DNA of 64,000 nucleotides. Source: Zantedeschia hybrid cultivar (lineage: Eukaryota; Streptophyta; Magnoliopsida; Alismatales; Araceae). The notes under the pieces were generated by a model that was not told where the DNA came from, did no database searches, and was given only the letters and a program-made list of their open reading frames with translations. Below are positions 9,930-20,472 of this stretch, piece by piece. How positions within the stretch are numbered: position 1 is the stretch's first letter; the number at the start of each line of letters is the position of its first letter. Made by a program: the position numbers and the translations under genes. The stretch covers positions 47,350,045 through 47,414,044 of the forward strand of contig JARZZO010000003.1 of NCBI GenBank assembly GCA_030544215.1, in the 5' to 3' direction.

Positions 9930-11670
9930 CCACCAAATTAAGTTCTATTAATCATATTGATGGAGAGCCACGCGGTGCATTCTCAATGACTCGCGCTACG
10001 GCTTAGAGTTTGTAACGAAGGTTTTACTTATTTAATTTGGTCTCATCCTAGGTGATAGTATTAAATATATCGAATATATTTATTAATACTAATAACCTAG
10101 CAAATATAAAGTACACGCATCACATACATGTCATTAGTGTGGTCATGGATGGCACAGCGGTTTGACTTGAGCCAGACAGTCAAACGCACACACACACACA
10201 ATATAACAACTTAAATCATGAGTCTGCAAACCCATGAATGTAATGAACTCCTTCATTTTCATCTGGTCGGCAGTTGTGGATCATCCTTGTTCCGCGCGCA
10301 GCCGCCTCGATCAAATTACATCGTAATTCTCAATTACATGATAATTTAAATGAGGGAAGCCTTATGGCGATTACATCAAAGAGGAAGGTAGAAGTACAAT
10401 GGAATATGAGAGGGAGAGGTTCGCAGACCTCTATTTATTAATACACTATAAACCACACAATCACATTTCACATCCACAATTAATGCTCGTCCATGACCAC
10501 CATGTGTTTTAGGTAAACAAACCACACATGAATTGCGCATCAAATGGCTAAATGAAATTTTTCGAAAATAATATTAATTTTGGTTTCATAAAACCAGGGA
10601 CCAAACAAAATTTGGATTTAGGATTTTCGAAAACTTTAGTATTTATTTCAAGCATGCTAATTTAAATCCAATTTAAACAAGCAAATCAATAACACATAAA
10701 AAATGCATTAAAATCTAAAATTAACGGCTTCATAAATATTCCATGCTCAATTTGAACAATTCAAATATTTATGGGGTTAATCTAACAATTAGATTGCATA
10801 AGGTTTAATCTAACATTTAGAATTAATTCAATTAACAACCTTTTGTTAATTAATTAACATAATAAACCTTAATAGGGGCCCAATCAAAATTGAATTTAAT
10901 AAAAACAGTAAAATCATATTTTACAGATAATTATTAAACCAATTTTATAATTAATTTTTAAAAAAAAAATAAAAAAAATTGAATAAATTGGGCCCCTAAA
11001 AGGGCTCAGCCCTGCTGAGCCCTTGGCTTGGGCCGCCTGGCACGAGCCAGGGCCCAGCCGGGCCGGGCACGGTCGGCGGCTAGGGAAACCCTAGCCGCCC
11101 GGCCGAACCGCCCGAGGTTCCCTGCAACGCAGGAAACCGGACGGCGCCGCCCCCTCTTTGGGGTCTTCTCCGGCGCCGATCCCGGCGCCGGCCGGGCACC
11201 GCACCACGCCGCCGGCGAACACCTTTGCTCCGGCGAGGTCCGGTGACCGGCGGTGACCCTGGAGGTCATCCGGAAAGGGATTTATTCGTCCCCTTATTTC
11301 CTCCAAAAAATCTGTTTTTGCAGGTTTCTCAAACCCGTGGGGAGGAAGAAGAAGGTCCATGGCCGCTCTTTCACGGCTTCCCATGCCACCAACAACTCGA
11401 CCAGGGTCATTGGGCATGATTTACAGCGATTAGAACCCCTTAAAATCCAACTCTATGGATCCGACCACATCAAAAACGCCCCGTTCTTCGTCCAACGAAG
11501 AACACGACGAAAAACCCCAAAAAATAAATTTTTCTTCAGATTAAAATCACGATCTCATCGCAGTAATCATCTAATGATTATAAATCTTTCAAGAACATAA
11601 ATCTAAGCATGGAATAAATTCAAAAACCATAAATTTTAGAGACCGAAACGGCGAAAACACAGTGGAACCT

Positions 11671-11683
11671 GGCTCTGATACCA
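11671..11683 (-). other. C1 primer binding site
   Basis: In element sense TGGTATCAGAGCC, the complement of the 3' end of plant initiator tRNA-Met, one base after the 5' LTR. Confidence 0.92.
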
Positions 11684-11797
11684 CTGTTAGGATCGCTGTG
11701 TCGGGATCCGATCCTAAAACGCAGCGGAATAAAGAAGTTCGGGATCGGATCTGTCCCGTTTTGGTCTTAAAACTAGAACTGATGTAGATCGATTTAC

Positions 11798-11977
11798 CTT
11801 GCGCGGATTCAAATCCGCGTCCGTTCTCCGGTTCCGTCGGTGCGATGCCGCAAGTCGCGCAGATGCCCGACCTCTAGCGGTATCCACGCGGTTCTCCTCG
11901 CGATGGATCATCCTCGCTTCCTCGCTCGCTGCGGCGCTCGAAGATCCAGTCTGACTGCGCGTAATCCGCCGCGACAT
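11798..11977 (-). CDS. C1 LTR-encoded exon, predicted Gag N-terminal extension
   Basis: Sixty codons from ATG 11977 (MSRRITRSQTGSSS) to NPRK, ending at a phase-0 splice donor. I find no ATG between the TATA box and this one. The peptide is rich in Arg, and its centre (NRVDTARGRASARLAASHRR) resembles the corresponding LTR peptides of family B (56473-56619) and family A. Joined to the acceptor at 9438 it would read straight into gag. Alternatively it is an upstream ORF that regulates translation. The conservation of peptide, donor and phase between families favours coding use. Confidence 0.55.
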
Positions 11978-12105
11978 GCGGATTCAGAATCCCCGTCGAA
12001 CGGGAGGTGAAGCAGTTGGGAACGGCACGCCCAGAGGAGAGAAAAAGTGGGGAAGAACGAATGACGGCTAGGTCAGGGTTGCTGGCCCCGGACGTAGAAT
12101 CCGTT

Positions 12106-12115
12106 CTTTTATAAG
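12106..12115 (-). promoter_or_regulatory. C1 LTR TATA box
   Basis: CTTATAAAAG in element sense, placed about 130 nt before the LTR-encoded ATG at 11977. A start site about 30 nt downstream is inferred. Confidence 0.6.
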
Positions 12116-13236
12116 AAGTCAGTTTGCGGTTTTTCATAAAAACCCAGACTTATCCGAAATCCTGTTGGATTATCCATCGACTTGAAAACCATTTGCGTGT
12201 GACCCTCTAGGCCCAAATACTAGTCCAGTTAATAGCCCATTAAGTACAGTAACCCTTTACTGACCCACTGAATTAATTAATATCCTTATATTCAATTAAT
12301 CAGCCGAATTTAATGTCCCACAATAAATTCGGACGGACTGCCGATCACGTTGGATGTCAAGCAACATCGCGTGATCCTGGATGGCACTGGGGTTATCGCA
12401 ACCCTCTATTGGAACCTTTCTGTCATCGGTTAGCGCGCAGATTTAATCCTTCATCCGTACAATGTTCCCGAATCGACCTAGGGCATGGTTTACTGTTAAA
12501 CCCTATTTGGTCGATTCACTTGAATCAGATGCCGCTCATCTGAATCCGATAACTCCTTGTCGATTACAGAGTCCGCCCTGGCCAGGGACTTTAAGCGCAT
12601 CATTCCCGGAACATTCTCTCTCAAACAACCGAGAGCGGATGATCCCGTATTGAACACACAATTACCTTCGAGGGCATTTCCCTGAACCCGATCGCTTGAC
12701 TTATTGATATCCCATGGTTAGGAATTCGTTCGTCAAGGTCAAAGCTCAGAAACCTACCAACAAGGTATCCTTGGAGTCTCAGGTCCAAGGATCATCCACG
12801 CAACCGTGACAATTGAATCGAGCTGGTTAACAGTGAGGTGATTACCATCCAGTGATTCATAGTCAGATCAGTTCAGTGAACTCATTCACCAATGAGCACC
12901 TATAGGTTCAGCATAGTGTCTCCACACAAGTGACTTATGGGATCAGTCACCCTCATCATATGAGCTGAAGTAACCTATACTAGTCTATCCGGATGTTCGA
13001 TGTCCTATCTCAAACATCCTATGACTAGGAACAATTAAGAACATGTGTTTATAAGTCTTCGGTCCCGTAATTATGATCTCATCATAATCCGAAGACTATT
13101 GCACATGTTCATGGACTTCATCGTGATACGATAAACACAGATCGAATTAATTACACACAATGAATTATTGCCATTTATTAATAATCTGAATATGTACACA
13201 GTATCGGATTGGCTTTGAGCCCATCTAATACTAACA

Positions 13237-14281
13237 ATAGTAACCTGGTGTTTCTTCTTTGTAATAAATAGCCTTCTATTTATAACGGAGGATTGGGGGT
13301 TACCTGGTTGTTGTAGCCGATATAGGACTATATTTTAGGTTGCTGATAAACTGCCATAAACCGCCATAGTGCCTAGTAATTCGCCAGAATGGGCCGGATA
13401 CGGCTACTGGGCTGAGTGCCGCTTGTTGGGCCGAAGGCCGCTGGTGGGCCGATGGCCGCTGTTGGGCTGAAGGCCATTGGTGGGACGAAGGCCACTAGCT
13501 GGGTCGTTGTTGGGCCGCTGGCCGCTGGTTGGCCGAAGGCCGCTGATGGGCTGAGGGCAATTGGGCTGTATCCCTTTCACTGGGCCGGCCCCCTAGATCT
13601 GGGCCGAATCGGATTCTGCCCCATCACATGGCCCCCTACTCTCGTCGTTCTCAATTTTATGAAACGGCGGGAGTAAAGTCCGAAACCCTTACGAAAAAAT
13701 AAAATCTGACAAGATTTTCGTTTGAATCTGTTGGTCTCATTCCTGCTTTGAAAACTGGGAGACTTGGCTTCGTCTCAAGTCGACCGAGAGTTGGTGACAA
13801 ATAGCCTCGCCTCAGGCCGAGACTCTGTCGTAGACACCTTCGTCTCAGGCCGAGACTTGGTGACGAATACCTTCGTCCCTAGTTGTGAAAGGGCAAGGTT
13901 ATCAGGATACTTTGAAACGCCAAGCAAGGGTGGAAAAGACTTTGAATCTCCCGCCTTCTCAATCGCATCACAAAAAACACAGGACACGTGTTTGAGATCC
14001 GGCCGGTAGCCGAAAGCACAAAAAGATCTCAGCCGTCAACAGTCATCACTTGGATCACGGCCGTTTCGGCTCTCTGCCCGAGACTTCACTTGGATCACCG
14101 CCTCTCCGGCCCCCGATACGAGGATAGGGACACATGGCGAGCATCCAGTGGAATAGCTGAAGGGTTAGGCCGCTTCCGGCCGTCGATCGCCTCTTCTCGA
14201 TCCGGCAGCCCGCTCGTCATCATGGCGAAAGACGGGACACGCGTCGAACATCCGATCGAGGCGGAGCCGAGGGGTTGAAGG
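13237..14281 (-). repeat. Tat1 3' LTR, piece (continues 15853-15873)
   Basis: From about 13241 this aligns with the right LTR from about 24884 to 25282, then extends beyond it. The solo LTR with duplication gaagg splits it, and the LTR resumes after 15852. The likely outer end is CGCCA at 15873, followed by a pyrimidine run (TCTGACCCCCC) that is the polypurine tract in element sense. The rest of this LTR lies beyond C1, outside the window. Confidence 0.7.
13434..13560. repeat. 18-bp tandem repeat in Tat1 LTR
   Basis: Imperfect repeats of GGGCCGAAGGCCGCTGGT, about seven copies. The related array in the other LTR is at about 25066-25212. Each unit is internally palindromic (GGCCGAAGGCC). It also translates as a six-residue repeat, but this is not taken as a gene. 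Confidence 0.8.
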
Positions 14282-15847
14282 TGTTAGTTTTAGGTGGTCT
14301 ACAAGCCAATCTGACTATGTAAATCTCGTTCATTTATTAATATAATGGCATAATATTCATTATGTGTAAATCGCATTAATTATCGTTTCATAATGAAGTC
14401 CGTGAATATGTGCTATAGTGATCAGATTATGATGAGATCATACTAATGAGACTGATCACTTAAACACACATATTCTTAATCGTTCATAGTCGGAGGATAT
14501 CCGAGAAGGACATCGGATATCCGGTTAGACTAGTACAGATTACTCCTGCTCATATGATGAGGGTGACTGATCTCATAAGTCACTTGTGTGGAGACACTAA
14601 GGCGAATCTGTAGGTGCTCATTGGAGAATGAGTTCACTGAACTGATCCGACTGAATCGCTGGATGGTATTGTACCTCACTGTCAACCAGCTTAATTCTAT
14701 TGTCGCAGTTGCGTGGATGGTCCTTGGACTTGAGACACCAAGGACACCTTGTCGGTGGACTTCTGTGCTTTGACCTTGGTTTACAAATCTCTAGCCACGG
14801 GATTCTAATACGCCAAGGATTGAGTACAGCGGAATACCGTTGAAGGGAATTGTGTGTCAATAAGGAATCATTCGCTCTTGGTACTTAGAGAGAGAATGCT
14901 CTAGGAAGGATGCGCGGAAGTTCCTGGTCAGGGCGGATGATAATATCGGGAAAGGAGTTTTTCGATATTCATCAGCGGCATCCAATCCAAGTGAGTCGAC
15001 CGGTTAGGGTTGGACAGCTCGCCATACCCTGAGTTGACTCGAGAGCATTGTACGAATGAAGGATTATATCCACGCGGTAACTGTCGGCGGAAATGTTCCA
15101 AGAGTGGGTTACTTAACCCCAATACCTTCCAGGTTCACGCGGTGTTGCTTGGCACCCAACGTGATCGGAGGCCAGGTCGAATTCGATGTGCGACATCAAT
15201 TCGATTGATTAATTAATTAATAGGGGGTTATTAATTGATTAATAAAGTCAGTGAGGAGTCACTGGGCTTGTTGGGCCATTAACTGGACTGGTACTTGGGC
15301 CTAGAGGGTCATACGCAAATGATTCTCAAGGCGATGGATAAATAAGTGGGTTTTATATAAATCGGGGGTTTTTATGAAAAACCGCGCGGTTAGTATAAAA
15401 CATAGCGAACGGGCTGAGCAGGCCAAGCTGCTGCTAACCCTAGCCGCCTCTCCTTTGTTTCTCTCTCTCTCTGGCATCCAGACAGATCTAGATATGCTCC
15501 GCCGCTTCTCCGAATCCCGTTCGACAGGAAATCGTCTGCGCGTTGCGGCGATCGTTGCGGCGATCGTTGCGGCGACCGGTGGAGGTTTCGTGGGCTGCGA
15601 AGAACGAGGAACATGAGGATATCCGTCGTGAGGAGGATCGCGTGGACTTCGCTAGAGGCCGGGCACTTGTGCGGCTTGCGGTGTCGCACCGACGGAACCG
15701 AACGGTTGCGGATTCGAATCCGCACACGGTGAGAATCGATTATCCGATAATCGTAGTTTTTAGTTTTTCGAAACGGGAACGGATTGCTGTTTAATATTTT
15801 GTTTTCTGCTGCGTGAGCGATCCGGAGAAACCCGAGAAAACCCAACA
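14282..15847 (+). repeat. Solo LTR, Copia family A
   Basis: An LTR of 1566 bp from TGTTAGTTTTAGG to CCCAACA, flanked by the 5-bp duplication gaagg (14277-14281 and 15848-15852), so it is a clean solo LTR left by LTR-LTR recombination. In its sense direction a TATA box (TATATAAA, 15354-15361) precedes an ATG at 15494. The conserved LTR peptide (RVDFARGRALVRLAVSHRRN) ends at donor ACG/GTGAGA after 15728 in phase 0. In this family the first ATG is in another frame from the conserved part. Confidence 0.95.
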
Positions 15848-15894
15848 GAAGGATCTCGGCCGTCGGTTCGCCATCTGACCCCCCTAGGCCCTTC

Positions 15895-15903
15895 TATAAA
15901 TAT
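15895..15903 (+). promoter_or_regulatory. TATA box of the Tat1 antisense gene
   Basis: TATAAATAT lies just inside the Tat1 3' LTR, followed by a CT-rich leader (15925-15970) and then ATG 16110. It reads toward the antisense gene and against the element's own genes. Confidence 0.6.
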
Positions 15904-16109
15904 CGGCTTCCTTCGCCTCAACACCGTTCCTTTGCATTCTCTCTCTCTTCCTCTCCGCGCCAGAGCGTTCCTGCGAGCAGCGCCGCGAACGTCTTTTCTT
16001 CTCCGGCCGCGAGTGTTCCATCGAAGTCGTTCGGGGACGTCTTGTCCATCGCCGGGAAGTTCCTAATCTGAGGGTAAGCCTCAGCTCCAGCCTTTTCCTC
16101 TTTCGATTC

Positions 16110-18551
16110 ATGTCCAGTAGTTCTTATTCGGCCGAGAGCAACTTTTTGGCCGAAAGTAGCTCGTCGTGCTCCTCGTCTCGACCTACGCCTCAATCTTCTC
16201 TGTCGTCTCCTTTTTCTTCGAACTCTTTTCTTTTTGTTATGGCGGACGAAGCAGAACCTGTCCCGGCTGCTGCTGAGCCTACCACTCCAGGCCGTCGCCA
16301 GGCCGAGACGGTCTCGGACGTAGCTTGTGCTCTTGATGTCGATGAACTTAAGAGCATAACTAACTACTATCTGATTCCCTCTTGGATGACTTCCGTCCGG
16401 CCTGGGAGGCGTACAAGAGCCAACTCCGTTCGGCCGGGCTGCTTCTCGATTTACGAGCACAGCTTCCGGGCAGGCTTTCGCCTTCCCCTTCATCCTTTTG
16501 TTGTTAACCTTTTGAGCTTTTACGGACTGGCTCCGTCTCAATTCTTCTCGAATTCTTGGCAGACGGTCTACGCTTTTTTGGCCCTGAACTCCATCCTGGA
16601 CTTCATCCTCTTCATCCTCTCTGTAGATATCTTCCGCTATCTCTTCAAGATCAAACCTCAGGGGAGGTCCTCTTGGTTTTGCTTCGTCCCCCGCTTCGGC
16701 CGGGGGATCTTCTCCGGGAAGCCCTCCTCCATTCATTATTGGAAGGAGGACTTCTTTTTCGTTTCTCTGCCAGAGGGTGATAAGGGTATTTGGCCCTTTC
16801 CTACCGAATGGGGGCCCTTGGCCGAGGGCATTTATGACTGCCCAACCCTCAGCCCCGAACAGCTTGCAAACGCCCACCTCTTCGAGGACGACGCTCCATA
16901 CAACATTACGGAGCTTCTTAAGGATGAGGATAGGCTCATAGCGATGGGAGCTTGGCCGGATCAGTCGCACTCTCCTGCCCGGGCCTTTCCCTACCTTTCT
17001 CTCAAAGATGCCCCGGGAGAGAACGAGTCGAGGGCTACCGCGACCAGGGCTCCGGCCGAAGCCCGTCCATCCGAAGAGGGCGCCGAAACAATGGCCGGGG
17101 GTAAGTCGACTTTGGGTCGAAAATTACTGTTGAACTTTTGCTAACTCTTCTTCTTTTCTACTTTTAGAAATGTCTAGTCTCAAGGGCCTTATGAGCCGGA
17201 TCTCCCGGCAGCCCGCAGCGTCTCGACTGTCCCAGCCGCGGCCCGCAAAAGGGAGGTCGGCCGGAGGAGTCTCGGCCCCGGGCATTCGGCCGACGAGGCA
17301 GATAGCGGCTTCCGCCGAAGGCCGCGCTGCCGCCGTTGCTCTCGAGAGGGAGCGACGAAAGGGGAAGGCGGTCGTCGGGGGGAGTGATCGGCCCTAGAAG
17401 CGGAGGCGCCCGGACGACCTCGACTAGAGGGAATCTGCCCCGACGACAAAGAGGCCAGTCTCGGGAAGGGATGCTCCGCTCTCGTCGCCTCCCCAGCCGC
17501 AGAGGGATGATTCCCCTTCGGCTACTGGCGCCGCGGTGGAGACGGTGTTGTCTTATCCCTTTGGGGCGGCCGGGACCCATATGTCCCGGGAGTACGGGCA
17601 CGAGCCATGGCGCCCGAACACAGGGGTCTTCACATACGACAGTCTGGATGACTCCCGGACGTGCCTGCGCCTGGCTCGGGGCTTGACCATCCCGATGGCC
17701 GAGGACGAGATCAGGGAGCTTTTTTCGGAAGGCCTGTCCCTGCAATGCGTCCGACACGCCATCCAGGTGAGATCTCCCTCTTCATCCCTTCTTCTCGCTG
17801 TTTCCTTTAGTTGTTTCGGCTCACATTTTTCTTTCGGCTGTAGGCCGCGGTCATGTGCGGGGCTCTCGCTCGCCGCCAGGCCCTCATCCAGCAGAAGCTT
17901 CAGGACGTCGACCTGGCCTCGGACCAGCTAGCCTCGGGTAAGGTGGCCTCGGTATAGCGAGACCTCGATGCCAACATCGATGTCCTCATCGGGGCAAACT
18001 CGCGGATGCGGTCCGAGCTGGACGGGCAGAAGGAGGTGATCTACACCACCTTGGAGGCCAAGAAGAAGGCCGAGAAGGAGTTGGACCAAGCCCGGGCTGA
18101 GATCGCGTCCTTGAAGACCGAGATCTAGGACAAGGGCAAGGAGCGGGAAGAGGAGCGCCGCCATCACGCCGAAGAGGTATCGGCCCTAAAAGCGAACTTG
18201 GAGGCCAAGACCAAGGAAGATGACGACGTCGCTCGCACGGCCGTGGCGAGCTATAAGGAGGGCCCGAAATACGCCGATGAGATGCTCGATGCCGGGGCTA
18301 AAGCGGCCGCTACCATGTTTGATCTGGGGATGGCCATTGCCCAAAAGGCTTGCCCAGACACAGATATGACTGGTTTCGGCTTCCCTACTGAAGAAGAAGG
18401 CAAAGATCTCTTAGCCTGGTGGCGACAGCTCAAGGCCAAGAGAATCCTGGCTTCTCCAGAAGGCGCCGTGGCGGGTTCGGACCGTGCTTCTCCTCCAGCG
18501 TCCCCCGGCCATATTCCCGTTGACGTGGATGGCGACGACACCGATAGCTAA
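16110..18551 (+). pseudogene. Tat1 antisense gene, putative gypsy-type transposon domain (PF04195-like), spliced
   Basis: The gene runs opposite to the element and has three exons: 16110-17100, 17168-17766 and 17844-18551, with GT-AG introns of 67 and 77 nt. Exon 1 carries the domain found in plant proteins annotated putative gypsy-type transposon (SIYEHSFRAGFRLPLHPFVV, then NLLSFYGLAPSQ). Exon 2 is Arg/Pro-rich and then acidic. Exon 3 is a long predicted coiled coil ending in VDVDGDDTDS. In-frame stops occur near 17395, 17425, 17955 and 18126, so this copy is dead. Start is ATG 16110 or the internal ATG 16240 (MADEAEP). The biochemical role is unknown; such genes are carried by Tat elements. 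Confidence 0.75.
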
Positions 18552-18713
18552 TCCGGGGGCTTGTCCCGGTTGTTTTTGCTTTCGAAATGCCGAGGCCGGG
18601 CACATGGCCCACTTTTGTACTCATATATATAGAAATGATTTGTACTTACTTGTTTCATGTCATATCGTTCTAAATAGATAACCGAATTCGATCCTGTATG
18701 TGGCCGAAGCCAT

Positions 18714-19250
18714 GCCACTCCCGATACGGTTTGCATGGCCGAAGCCATTCCCGGTATGGTTTACACGGACTTAGAGTAGTGCCGCTCCCGATACGGTTTG
18801 CATGGCCGAAGCCGCTCCCGGTACGGTTTACACGGACTTAGAGTAGTGCCGCTCCCGATACTGTTTGCATGGCCGAAGCCACTCCCGGTACGGTTTACAC
18901 GGACTTAGAGTAGTGCCGCTCCCGATACGGTTTGCATGGCCGAGGCCACTCCCGGTACGGTTTACACGGACTTAGAGTAGTGCCGCTCCCAATATGGTTT
19001 GCATGGCCGAGGCCACTCCCGGTACGGTTTACATGGACTTAGAGTAGTGCCGCTCCCGATACGGTTTGCATGGCCGAAGCCACTCCTGGTACGGTTTACA
19101 CGGACTTAGAGTAGTGCCGCTCTCGATACGGTTTGCATGGCCGAGGCCACTCCCGGTATGGTTTACACGGACTTAGAGTAGTGCCGCTCCCGATACGGTT
19201 TGTATGGCCGAAGCCACTCCCGGTACGGTTTACACGGACTTGAGAGTAAT
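18714..19250. repeat. 67-bp minisatellite in Tat1
   Basis: About eight copies of a 67-bp unit; the phrase TTAGAGTAGT ends at 18780, 18847, 18914, 18981, 19048, 19115 and 19182. Each unit is a diverged dimer: CCGCTCCCGATACGGTTTGC and CCACTCCCGGTACGGTTTAC. It lies between the 3' end of the antisense gene and the end of integrase, where the two transcription units converge. Tandem repeats in this position are known for Tat-type elements and can seed satellites. Confidence 0.92.
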
Positions 19251-19264
19251 GCCGGAAACTATTT

Positions 19265-20442
19265 CGAAACAAAATATTCATTCAAGGTGTCCGACTGAAT
19301 CCCGGGAAAATACCTTATACAAAATAGCGCCGAAGGCGCTCCACATTCCAAGTGCGAGGGAGAGGCTGGCCCGAAAGGGTCTCCAGCCGATAGGCCCCTC
19401 GTTGGATTACTTCTCTTACTTGATAAGGGTCCTCCTAGTTTGGAGAAAGCTTCCCTGCGGCTTCGGCCGGATTGGATACATGGGCGTTCCGCAATACGAG
19501 CTCTCCGGCTTCAAAATTTCGAGACTTCACTCGAGCGTTATGATATCTCGCCATGCGTTGTTGATATGCTGCTAGCCGAATGCGAGCTTGATCCCTTGTT
19601 TCTTCTATCAGATCAAGGTGATCCCTCAGGGCTTCGTCATTATCCTTCGGATCATAAGCGAGAACCCTTGGCGATGGCAGGCCGATTTCAATGGGAATAA
19701 TAGTTTCCACTCCGTAAGCCATTTGGAAAGGGGTTTCTCTGGTAGGGGTTCGACTTGTTGTTCGATAAGCCCATAGAACACTTGGAAACTCTTCGACCCA
19801 TCAGCCTTTAGCCTTGCCGAGACGAGTCTTCAGTCCTTGTAATATGCTTCGGTTAGTGACTTCGACTTGGCCATTCGTCCGAAGGTGTGCTACCGAAGCG
19901 AATTTATGTCGAATACCGAAGCTGGCACAATTGTCTTTGAACCGATGGTTGTCAAACTGCTTGCCATTATCTGAGATGATTGCCTGAGGGATGCCATAGC
20001 GGCAAATGATGGCCTTCCATACGAAGCTCTATGCATTATTATCTGTGATGGACGCAAGGGGCTCGGCTTCAACCCACTTGGTGAAGTAATCCACCGCCAC
20101 AATAAGGAATTTTCTTTGGCCAGTGGCAATGGGAAAAGGTCCCAAAATATCAATCCCCCATTGGGCGAAAGGCCAAGGGTCCGACAGAGGTGTTAGAATG
20201 GTTGCTGATTGGTGAATGAGAGAACTGTACCTCTGGCACTGGTCACAGCAACGGACGAGAGCAGGTGCGTCCCCTCGGAGTGTCGGCCACCAGTACCCTT
20301 GCCTTAAGAGTTTATGGATCAATGCCCTTCCTCCTGCATGTGCTCCGCAGATTCCTTCATGTATTTCTCGAAGGGCATAATTGGCTTCGGACGGGCCGAG
20401 ACATCGAAGGAGTGGCCGGCCGAAGGACTTTTTATACAGCAT
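19265..20442 (-). pseudogene. Tat1 integrase
   Basis: Reads an HHCC module (HEGICGAHAGGRALIHK, then CCDQCQ), the first catalytic Asp in WGIDILGPFP, the core, and a C-terminal GPY/F-type region (FEAGELVLRNAH). It is broken by several stops, including Trp-to-TAG after KLSPN near 19435. Gypsy Tat-type integrase, inactive. Confidence 0.82.
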
Positions 20443-20472
20443 ACCATCTAGAATTAGAAAATGAGAAGAACG

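Larger units (their letters stand above)
9438..11797 (-). other. C1 predicted leader intron, LTR to gag
   Basis: Predicted donor AAG/GTAAATCG at 11797 inside the 5' LTR, and acceptor TCTCCTGTAG ending at 9438. Both sides are phase 0, with 6 nt between acceptor and gag ATG. The interval contains the primer site, a GC-rich stretch (about 11000-11290) with a weaker alternative donor GC/GTTGCAGG at 11128, a strongly AT-rich block (about 10020-10990, with a short CA repeat near 10186), and the structured hairpins. An AT-rich interior fits a plant intron. Splicing is inferred, not seen. Small ORFs here (for example 11091-11417 minus) resemble nothing I know. Confidence 0.55.
5226..13236 (-). mobile_element. 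C1: Ty1/copia element (LTR family C)
   Basis: This is a nearly complete Copia element on the minus strand: 5' LTR 11685-13236, primer site 11671-11683, a structured leader, gag-PR, integrase, RT-RNase H, polypurine tract and the start of the 3' LTR. The 3' LTR is cut at 5226 by G1. C1 lies inside the LTR of Tat1; the right flanking five bases are atagt, and the left flank is outside the window. Four differences by eye over the 279 bp shared by the two LTRs suggest a fairly young insertion. Two frameshifts and a short integrase deletion make it non-autonomous. Confidence 0.92.
11685..13236 (-). repeat. C1 5' LTR
   Basis: This LTR of 1552 bp has TG...CA ends. In element sense a TATA box (CTTATAAAAG, about 12106-12115) is followed after about 130 nt by the first ATG, at 11977, which opens a short basic ORF with a splice donor. 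Confidence 0.93.

Noticed and set aside
13416..13676. Hexapeptide-repeat ORF (GGPKAAGG-like), also at 25026-25304.
   Set aside because: It is a by-product of the 18-bp tandem repeat in the Tat1 LTR; the two LTR copies do not keep it as one protein.
15707..15724. TGCGGATTCGAATCCGCA in family-A LTRs looks like a tRNA T-arm or B box.
   Set aside because: It is an 18-bp perfect palindrome with no A box, acceptor stem or anticodon arm around it, and it lies inside the LTR-encoded peptide before a splice donor.
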